Shown: piece after piece, positions 58,060 to 64,000 of the stretch
Layout: each line of letters starts with the position of its first letter
Numbering within the stretch: position 1 is the stretch's first letter
Source: Acidovorax sp.
Lineage (GTDB): Bacteria; Pseudomonadota; Gammaproteobacteria; Burkholderiales; Burkholderiaceae_C
Reading direction: 5' to 3'
DNA: 64,000 bases
Assembly: GCF_027492855.1 (NCBI RefSeq)
Contig: NZ_JAPUDY010000040.1
Location: 1 to 64,000 of the forward strand
Program-made: the position numbers and the translations under genes
Notes under the pieces: generated by a model
Told to the model about the DNA's origin: nothing
The model's input: the letters and a program-made list of their open reading frames with translations, nothing else
The model's database searches: none

Positions 58060-58905
58060 TCATACGGTGACGGCATGCCGTGGCATGAAGGTGACCTGTT
58101 CACCTTTGCGGGCATAGCCCAGCGGGTTGGCAACCACGCGGCACCGCCACGTGGTTCCATCACTGCGCTGGCCGCTGGCGACATAGTCGCTGGGCGCGTG
58201 GAGGTGGCCATGCAGCCACAGTTGGGCATGGGGCAGCAGCGCATCCAGGGCGTTGCAGAACCCCGCCGTGCCGGGCACCAGGCCATAGCGCGGGTCGGCG
58301 CTTTTCAGGCTGGGCGCAAAGTGTGTCACAGCCACCGTCGGGCCATCGAACGGCTGCTGCAATGCGGCCGTCAGCCACTCCTGGCAGGCCAGGGCCTGTT
58401 CGCGCAGGGGCTCGGCCAAAAACGGCTCTCCGTGCCGGGTGCCGCCGGTTTTGCGCAGGTAGAAGTTGGCGGCGCGGAAGGCCTTGTCGCGCAGTTTCAG
58501 GCGCCGCGTGAGGTCGGTGGCGCCTTCATGGTCGGCCAGGGCGTCAAAGTCGCTCCACAGCGTAGTGCCCACAAACCGCACGCCTTGCAGCACCTGCGTT
58601 TCGCGCTCCAGCCACACAATGCCCAGGCGGTCGCAGGTCTGCCGCAGGCGCAGGTGGGCGGCGTCGAAGTCCTGGGCGTCGTACTCGTGGTTGCCGGGCA
58701 CAAAAAACACCGGGGTGGGCCAGCCCGCATGCTGGGGCAGTGGCGAAAACCGGGCCAGGCCAAAGTCATCGTCGTTCAGTTGCGAGCCGGGCTGGTACGA
58801 GCCCACGTCGCCCGCCAGCACCAGCACATCGGCGTCGGGGGCAGGTTCGGGGGCAAAGTGGGGATGCGCCTCCAGGTGGAGGTCGGACAGAAGCTGGATG
58901 TTCAT
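58060..58905 (-). CDS. Metallophosphoesterase
   Basis: The 281-residue protein has all motifs of the calcineurin-like phosphoesterase fold: LLSDLHLE (D-x-H), LAGDVGSY (GD), PGNHEYDAQD (GNHE), the histidine of AVTHFAPSLKS and GHLH in WLHGHLHAPSD. It binds two metals and cleaves a phosphate ester; the substrate is unknown. A LysR gene lies 12 bases upstream on the same strand, so they may be cotranscribed. Confidence 0.9.
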   Translation of the reverse strand: MNIQLLSDLHLEAHPHFAPEPAPDADVLVLAGDVGSYQPGSQLNDDDFGLARFSPLPQHAGWPTPVFFVPGNHEYDAQDFDAAHLRLRQTCDRLGIVWLERETQVLQGVRFVGTTLWSDFDALADHEGATDLTRRLKLRDKAFRAANFYLRKTGGTRHGEPFLAEPLREQALACQEWLTAALQQPFDGPTVAVTHFAPSLKSADPRYGLVPGTAGFCNALDALLPHAQLWLHGHLHAPSDYVASGQRSDGTTWRCRVVANPLGYARKGEQVTFMPRHAVTV

Positions 58906-58917
58906 CGACTGCGCAGT

Positions 58918-59895
58918 CTACGGGCTCTCGTGTGTTCCTTGCTCCGGGAAGGTCCGCCGGGCGGAGCGCGCGAGCGCATGCAGCAGCCAGGGCATGGCGG
59001 TCTGCTGTGGGCCCCGCCGTCGCCACAGCGCATCCACATGCACGGGCGGCACGTCAAACGGCAAGGTTCTTTGCACCAGCGCGTCGGCAATGCCGGTCAC
59101 GGGCACGAAGTGGCGCGGCAGCACGGAGAGCAGGTCAGAGCCAGACACCACCCGCCCGGCGGTGAAGAACTGGTTGACCGTGATCACCACCTTGCGCTCG
59201 CGCCCCAGCGAGGCCAGGGCCTCGTCGATGAAGCCGAAGGGGCGGCCTGAGAAGCTGACCAGCATATGCCGGGCCTCGCAATAGGCGTCCAGGGTCAGCG
59301 GACTGTCTGCCAGCGGATGGCCCTTGCGCATCACGCACACATACTCGCCGTCGTAGAGGCGGCGGCTATCAAACGCCACCACCCCGCCCGACTGGGCGCG
59401 CGCCGTGAGGTCCGCCAGTGCGGCTGGGAAGTAGCCCACGGCCATATCGGCGGCTTCCTCGTCCAGCAGGCGCCGGGGGTCGCGGGTGGTCAGCGGCAGC
59501 ACCCGGATGGAAATGCCGGGCGCCTCGCGTTCGATGATCTCGACCAAGGCAGGCACCAGCGTGGCGGCCGTGGCGTCGGCCATGGCCAGCACAAAGGTGG
59601 ACTCGGCCGTGGCGGGCTCGAACCGTCCGGGCGCCAGGGATTCCTGCAAATGGGCCAGGGCCTCGCGCACCGGGGGCCACAGCGCCAGCGCCCGTGGCGT
59701 GGGCTCCACCCCCTGGCCGCTGCGCACCACCAGCTCATCGCCCAGCACATCGCGCAGGCGCCGTATGGCATTGCTCACGGCGGGCTGGGTGATGGACAGC
59801 TTGTGTGCCGCGCGCGTCAGGCTGCGCTCGGCCATCACCTCGTCAAACACGCGCAGCAGGTTCAGGTCCAAGGAGCGGAAGTTCAAGGTGCCCAT
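58918..59895 (-). CDS. LysR-family regulator, NodD-like
   Basis: The 325-residue protein begins MGTLNFRSLDLNLLRVFDEVMAERSLTRAAHKLSITQPAVSNAIRRLRDVLGD, the form seen in the NodD/PcpR-like subgroup, and has a full effector domain. It diverges from the small membrane gene at 60022; the gap holds a dyad (ATCATC...GATGAT). It may also control the metallophosphoesterase that follows it after 12 bases. Confidence 0.9.
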   Translation of the reverse strand: MGTLNFRSLDLNLLRVFDEVMAERSLTRAAHKLSITQPAVSNAIRRLRDVLGDELVVRSGQGVEPTPRALALWPPVREALAHLQESLAPGRFEPATAESTFVLAMADATAATLVPALVEIIEREAPGISIRVLPLTTRDPRRLLDEEAADMAVGYFPAALADLTARAQSGGVVAFDSRRLYDGEYVCVMRKGHPLADSPLTLDAYCEARHMLVSFSGRPFGFIDEALASLGRERKVVITVNQFFTAGRVVSGSDLLSVLPRHFVPVTGIADALVQRTLPFDVPPVHVDALWRRRGPQQTAMPWLLHALARSARRTFPEQGTHESP

Positions 59896-59901
59896 GGTGC
59901 A

Positions 59902-59928
59902 ATCATCACTGATATGAATATCGATGAT
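59902..59928. promoter_or_regulatory. Candidate LysR operator
   Basis: Nested inverted sequences ATCATC (59902-59907) and GATGAT (59923-59928) flank GATAT-GA-ATATC. They lie seven bases upstream of the LysR start at 59895 and about 94 bases before the small membrane gene. LysR regulators often bind such dyads in their own divergent gap. Confidence 0.45.
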
Positions 59929-60021
59929 TCAAAATATAAACTTGAATAAGCAAAGGGTAAACCCTAGTATTCACCCATCGCCCGGCAATCTCGCCACAAG
60001 CGTTTGACAAGGGAAACCAAA

Positions 60022-60462
60022 ATGACCAGCTTTGCACACGTTAGCTACCCCACCGAACACCCTGGTGTTGTCCGCGCCGAAAACGCAGCTACAGCCCTGA
60101 AGGGCGCTGCTGCCCGCTTCGACGGCGCCCGTGGTGCTGCCTCTCTGTTGCTCGCAGCCGTGGTTTCGGCCCTGCTGGTGGTGGCCAATCAGGTGATCGA
60201 CACCTGGAGCGAAGGCCACCTGCTGGCCGCCTGGATGGTGCTGTGGCTCGTCGCGTTTGCGGGCCTGGCCCTGCTGAGCGCTCCCGCCCGCCGTGCCGGC
60301 GTGGTTCTGCGCAGCGCCGCACAGACCTGGACGGAACGCCGCCGCCTTGCCGCTGAAGACGAGCGCACCTGGCAAGTCGCCCTGAAGGACCCGCGCATCA
60401 TGGTCGAGTTGAACCACGCGATGGGCATCCCGACCGTGGAAGACATCCGCAAGTACTACTGA
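60022..60462 (+). CDS. Small membrane protein of unknown function
   Basis: The 146-residue protein has a soluble N-terminus (TSFAHVSYPTEHPGVVRAENA), two membrane helices in the middle (about 42-60 and 70-91: AASLLLAAVVSALLVVANQVI; LAAWMVLWLVAFAGLALL) and a charged C-terminal part (RAAQTWTERRRLAAEDERTWQVALKDPRIMVELNHAMG). I recognise no family with certainty. ATG 60022 is preferred to a TTG at 60004. A strong terminator follows. Confidence 0.6.
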   Translation: MTSFAHVSYPTEHPGVVRAENAATALKGAAARFDGARGAASLLLAAVVSALLVVANQVIDTWSEGHLLAAWMVLWLVAFAGLALLSAPARRAGVVLRSAAQTWTERRRLAAEDERTWQVALKDPRIMVELNHAMGIPTVEDIRKYY

Positions 60463-60510
60463 AACCACTGCCCACGCGGCCCAGGCCGTGTGGGTGTGCG
60501 AAGAATATTC

Positions 60511-60539
60511 AAAGCCGTGGCATGCCACGGCTTTTTTTC
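60511..60539 (+). terminator. Rho-independent terminator
   Basis: AGCCGTGGCATGCCACGGCT is a perfect 20-base dyad at 60513-60532, with A bases before it and a run of seven T after it. It lies about 50 bases after the stop of the small membrane gene at 60462 and reads as that gene's terminator. Confidence 0.9.
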
Positions 60540-60658
60540 TTGCGCCCGGGTCAGCTGCTTGTGCTCTGTCGTCGCAGCGACTTTCAGCGCAGGCAAAAGC
60601 GGCATGGCGGCGGTGGGCTTGTGCTGTGTCGCAAATATGACACATTGCTACAAATATA

Positions 60659-60677
60659 AATGATAGTAATTATCATT
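60659..60677. promoter_or_regulatory. Fur box upstream of the siderophore receptor
   Basis: AATGATAGTAATTATCATT is a perfect inverted repeat (AATGATA, five bases, TATCATT) that closely follows the 19-base Fur consensus (GATAATGATAATCATTATC). It lies about 110 bases before the receptor start at 60785 in an AT-rich, promoter-like segment. Iron repression of the receptor and of the gene after it is the natural reading. The rest of the 322-base gap shows no gene. Confidence 0.88.
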
Positions 60678-60784
60678 CAACATAAGATATAGCAAGAGCC
60701 AACCATCTGCTTGATCGCACGCGCCCACCCTGGGGTGCTCTTTGTGGAACGTCAGCCAGCTTTCACAAACACCCAGGAGAAGCC

Positions 60785-63079
60785 ATGGCGCGCGCCACCA
60801 AATCCCACCCCTCGTTTCCACCCAAACTTCTCGCACTGGCGATTGCAGCCCTGCCTGGGGTTGTGTCAGTTGCGGCACAGGCCGCCGAGAAAAGCCTGCC
60901 CGAGACCACCGTCAGCTCGGACGCGGCCATTCCCTACAAAACCGAGAGGGCGGCCAATCCCAAGCTCACGCAGCCGCTGGTGAACACGCCGCAGACCATC
61001 TCGGTCATCAACCAGGACGTGATTCGCGAGCAAGGCGGTGCCTCGCTGATGGATGCATTGCGCAACACGCCCGGGATCACCATGCAATTGGGTGAAAACG
61101 GCAATACGTCGGCGGGCGACACCTTTATGTTGCGCGCGTTTTCCACGCAGACGGCCACCTTCATCGACGGCATCCGTGATCTGGGCGCCATCACCCGCGA
61201 TGTGTTCAACGTGGACCAGGTGGAGGTGGTGAAGGGCCCCGCAGGCGCCGACATCGGCCGGGGCGCGGCCTCGGGCTACATCAACCTGATCACCAAGCTG
61301 CCCAGCCGTACCGACCAGTACGGCCTGAACACCACCTGGAGCACGGCCAACCACAAGCGCGTGACGGCTGACCTGAACAAGCGCCTGGGCGAGACCGCCG
61401 CTGCGCGCCTGAACGTGATGGGCCAGGCCGGTGGCGTGCAAGGGCGCAATGTGGTCGAGAACAACGGCTACGCCATTGCTCCATCCTTCGCGTTTGGCCT
61501 GGGCACGCCCACGCGCATCTACTTGTATTCGCAGCACGTGCGCCAGGACAACGTGCCTGACGGCGGTATTCCCACCATCGGCATGCCCGGCTTCTACAAC
61601 GCAGCGGCGCAGGTGAATACTGGCCGCCAGGTCAACCGCGAGAACTTCTACGGCAGCTCGGGCGACTACGAAAAGGTGGACGCCGACATGGTGAGCGTCA
61701 AGTTCGAGCATGACCTGGGCGGTGGCACCGTGGTGCGCAACATCGCGCGGGCGGGCACCACCAAAATGGACCGCAGCCTCACCGGTGTGCACAACATCAA
61801 TGCCGCCAACCTGGCCCAGCCCAATAGCTGGACAGTGGACCGCAGGCGCCAGCGCGTGGACCAGGCCAACGACGTGCTGGCCAACCTCACCAACCTGACC
61901 AGCGAGTTCGCCACCGGCTCGGTCAAGCACACCGTATCGGCCGGTCTGGAGCTGATGTATGAGCGCCAGAAGACCCTGGGCTTTGGCACCACGGCCCAGA
62001 CCATCAACGGCGTGGCGTATCCCGCCACCGTCAGCCCGCCCGCCAATCTGTATGCGCCCAATCCGGGTGATGTGCTGGGCCTGCCCTATAAAACGGGCGC
62101 CGATACCGACGGCAACACCAGCACCGCTGCCTTGTATGCGTTTGACACGCTGCAGCTCAATGACCAGTGGCAGGTCAGCGGCGGCCTGCGCTACGAGCAC
62201 TACCGCACCAAGACGAACGCCAAGACCATCGTGACCACCGCCAACGCGGGCAGCTACCCTGGCTATGGTGCTGGCGCGCTGGCACCCACGGACATGGGCG
62301 TGTCGGGCAACCTGGCGAGCTGGAAGCTGGGCGTGCTCTACAAACCCGCCGCCAACGGCAGCATCTACGCAGCTCTGGGCAACTCGCTCACGCCACCGGG
62401 GGGCGCCAACTTTGCACTGTCGCCAACCGCCACCAACCAGAACAACGCCGCGCTGGACCCGCAGGAGACCCGCAACATCGAGTTGGGCACCAAGTGGGAA
62501 CTGCTGAACAACCGCCTCAACCTGACGGCCGCCGTGTTCCGCACCGACAACGACAAGCAGGTGACGTACGACTCGACAACCGGCCTCTACACCCAGCACG
62601 GCAAGACCCGCGTGCAGGGCATCGAGCTGGCCGCCGTGGGCCAGATCACCAACTTCTGGCAGGTGTCGGCCGGTATTGCGAAGACCCAGACCCGTGCCTT
62701 GGGCCAGGCCAGCCGTGACAGTGCGGGCGTGGTGACGCGCAGCGACAGCGTGCGCTGGTCGCCCGACCTCACGGCCACGGCCTGGACTTCGTACACATGG
62801 GACGCCTTCACCCTGGGTGGCGGCGTGCGTTATGTGTCGGACCAGAAGCGCGTGGTGACGGCGGGCACCAACCTGGGTGTACAAAACATGCCAAAAATCC
62901 CTTCCTTCGTGGTGGCGGACCTGATGGCTGCCTACAAGGTCAATCGCAACGTCAACCTGCGCCTGAATCTGTACAACCTGTTTGACAAAAAGTACATCAG
63001 CACGCTGAACAACAGCGGTGCACGCATGGTGCTGGGCGCACCGCGCTCCGCTTCGTTGACAGCTGAAGTTCTGTTCTGA
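60785..63079 (+). CDS. TonB-dependent catecholate-type siderophore receptor (Fiu-like)
   Basis: The 764-residue outer-membrane receptor has a signal peptide (about 1-34), a plug domain (TPQTISVINQDVIREQGGASLMDALRNTPGITM; FMLRAFSTQTATFIDGIRDLGAITRDVFNVDQVEVVKGPAGADIGRGAASGYINLITK) and a barrel ending ASLTAEVLF. The plug sequence with RDVFNVDQVEVVKGP is that of the Fiu/CatFe group for catechol siderophores and monomers. ATG 60785 is preceded by CAGGAGAAGCC. A clear Fur box sits upstream. The DUF1513 gene follows after 43 bases. Confidence 0.92.
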   Translation: MARATKSHPSFPPKLLALAIAALPGVVSVAAQAAEKSLPETTVSSDAAIPYKTERAANPKLTQPLVNTPQTISVINQDVIREQGGASLMDALRNTPGITMQLGENGNTSAGDTFMLRAFSTQTATFIDGIRDLGAITRDVFNVDQVEVVKGPAGADIGRGAASGYINLITKLPSRTDQYGLNTTWSTANHKRVTADLNKRLGETAAARLNVMGQAGGVQGRNVVENNGYAIAPSFAFGLGTPTRIYLYSQHVRQDNVPDGGIPTIGMPGFYNAAAQVNTGRQVNRENFYGSSGDYEKVDADMVSVKFEHDLGGGTVVRNIARAGTTKMDRSLTGVHNINAANLAQPNSWTVDRRRQRVDQANDVLANLTNLTSEFATGSVKHTVSAGLELMYERQKTLGFGTTAQTINGVAYPATVSPPANLYAPNPGDVLGLPYKTGADTDGNTSTAALYAFDTLQLNDQWQVSGGLRYEHYRTKTNAKTIVTTANAGSYPGYGAGALAPTDMGVSGNLASWKLGVLYKPAANGSIYAALGNSLTPPGGANFALSPTATNQNNAALDPQETRNIELGTKWELLNNRLNLTAAVFRTDNDKQVTYDSTTGLYTQHGKTRVQGIELAAVGQITNFWQVSAGIAKTQTRALGQASRDSAGVVTRSDSVRWSPDLTATAWTSYTWDAFTLGGGVRYVSDQKRVVTAGTNLGVQNMPKIPSFVVADLMAAYKVNRNVNLRLNLYNLFDKKYISTLNNSGARMVLGAPRSASLTAEVLF

Positions 63080-63122
63080 CCAGAGGCCCGGGCTTCGGCC
63101 CTCCATCTTGAAGGACACGCAC

Positions 63123-64000
63123 ATGACTTCTCCTATGCTGGGCCGCCGGGCACTGCTCTCGCGCGGCGCTTTGACGGCCCTTGCAGCATCGTCAGGCGCC
63201 TGGGGCCATGGCCTGGCCCTGGCGGCCACCGCGCCTGACGATGCCGTCACCTACGTGGGCGCCGCCTGGCGCGGTCCCAAGGCCACCGACACCCACTACG
63301 CTGGCGTGCTGGCTGCAGACTGGGGCAGCAAAAAGCTCAGCATCCGCTACGCCGTGCCCCTGCCCACGCGGCCCCATGGCCTGGTGCCGCTGGCCGATGG
63401 CGGCTTGCTCATCAACGGCGTGCGCCCCGGCACCTGGTTGATGCGCTGCGATGGTGCGGGCAAGGTGGTGCGCCAGGTCACGCTGGACAAGGACGCCGAT
63501 GCCGTGCTGTTCAGCGGCCACACCGTGCCGTCGGCCGACGGCAAACTGCTCTACAGCACCGAAATCGACTACCGCAGCGGGCGTGGGCGCATTGGCGTGC
63601 GCGACGCGGCCACTCTGCGCAAAGAGGACGAGTGGGACAGCGGCGGCATCGACCCGCACCAGGTGCTGCTCGATGGCAGCGGCCACGTCGTGGTGGCCAA
63701 CGGGGGCTTGCCGCGCAATCTGGCAGACACCAAGTACGACCACCACCGCATGGAATCGACCCTGGTGCGCATCAACGTGCAGACGGGCGGCATTGCCCGC
63801 CAGTGGCGGCTGGACGACCCGCGCCTGGGCATGCGCCACATTGCCTGGAGCCGGGCGGCGTCCGGTGGCGCACAGCCCGAGCCACCCCGCCTGGGCGTGT
63901 CCCTGCAGGCCGAACACGACAGCCCCGCACGCCGTGCCGAGGCCCCCATCCTGGCCGTGTTGGAGAACAACCGCTTGGAGCTGCCCAGCCGTGTGAACGA
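63123..64000 (+). CDS. DUF1513 family Tat-exported protein, 5' part only
   Basis: The frame from ATG 63123 is open to the right edge, giving 292 codons without a stop. It starts MTSPMLGRRALLSRGALTALAAS, a twin-arginine-type signal sequence, and continues as a beta-propeller-like DUF1513 protein (VPLPTRPHGLVPLADGGLLINGVRPGTWLMRCD; GHTVPSADGKLLYSTEIDYRSGRGRIGVRDAATL; GIDPHQVLLDGSGHVVVANGGL). DUF1513 genes usually lie with imelysin-like and di-haem (DUF1111) genes in iron-acquisition operons; the window ends before any of these. It lies 43 bases after the receptor, so it shares its Fur control. Confidence 0.85.
   Translation, partial: MTSPMLGRRALLSRGALTALAASSGAWGHGLALAATAPDDAVTYVGAAWRGPKATDTHYAGVLAADWGSKKLSIRYAVPLPTRPHGLVPLADGGLLINGVRPGTWLMRCDGAGKVVRQVTLDKDADAVLFSGHTVPSADGKLLYSTEIDYRSGRGRIGVRDAATLRKEDEWDSGGIDPHQVLLDGSGHVVVANGGLPRNLADTKYDHHRMESTLVRINVQTGGIARQWRLDDPRLGMRHIAWSRAASGGAQPEPPRLGVSLQAEHDSPARRAEAPILAVLENNRLELPSRVN

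Noticed and set aside
1-64000. tRNA or rRNA genes, prophage or integrative element boundaries
   Set aside because: No cloverleaf-like tails, rRNA motifs, integrase, or direct repeat pair typical of attachment sites were seen by eye; a tRNA scan was not possible.

Overview
The window is high-GC, densely coded DNA and most resembles a betaproteobacterium of the Comamonadaceae (Acidovorax-like). The reasons are a Bug-type periplasmic binding protein, the minCDE order, many LysR regulators, TonB receptors of beta-proteobacterial type, and a short dispersed repeat (nine copies here) with a GCGCTT...AAGCGC core that I associate with this family. No tRNA, rRNA, IS element, phage gene or CRISPR array was seen. 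The assignment to Acidovorax is an inference from gene style, not a search result.

Layout. 1-13.8 kb is mixed chromosomal background: the start of a lipoprotein, a UbiH/UbiM-type hydroxylase, a lipoprotein with a Pro-Thr linker and a beta-helix, a BCCT transporter, an acetoacetyl-CoA synthetase, a second acyl-CoA synthetase divergent from a LysR gene, pssA and a DMT exporter. 13.8-30.3 kb is a LysR-controlled catabolic cluster on the + strand: indolepyruvate-type ferredoxin oxidoreductase, coniferyl-aldehyde-dehydrogenase-like enzyme, GMC alcohol dehydrogenase, Bug protein, IlvD-type dehydratase, L- and D-2-hydroxyacid dehydrogenases, GlcD-type FAD oxidase and a secreted serine hydrolase. Two wrecked paralogues of its own genes lie inside it. 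The enzymes fit a route from alcohol to aldehyde to (di)hydroxyacid to 2-oxoacid to acyl-CoA.

30.5-44.2 kb is one long minus-strand operon: TonB receptor, Tat-exported ABC binding protein, secreted cupin, second TonB receptor, a periplasmic membrane-anchored CobN-like protein, a MotA/TolQ/ExbB channel, DUF2149 (ExbD-like), ABC permease, ABC ATPase and NnrS, with a divergent Crp/Fnr regulator. The receptor + CobN-like + ExbB + DUF2149 core resembles the Bacteroidetes hmuRS-UV haem system, here combined with a NitT/TauT-type ABC transporter and NnrS. It is the best candidate for a poorly described system in this window.

45.1-60.5 kb returns to core and small genes: minCDE, an SH3 protein, a DUF4874/DUF4832 lipoprotein, an alpha/beta-hydrolase-fold protein without its nucleophile serine, a YdcF protein, a TetR/flavodoxin-fold pair, a haem-b-like membrane protein, dadA divergent from argP, a universal stress protein, a metallophosphoesterase and a LysR gene. 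60.6-64 kb begins an iron-acquisition locus: a near-perfect Fur box, a catecholate-type siderophore receptor and a DUF1513 protein cut by the window edge.
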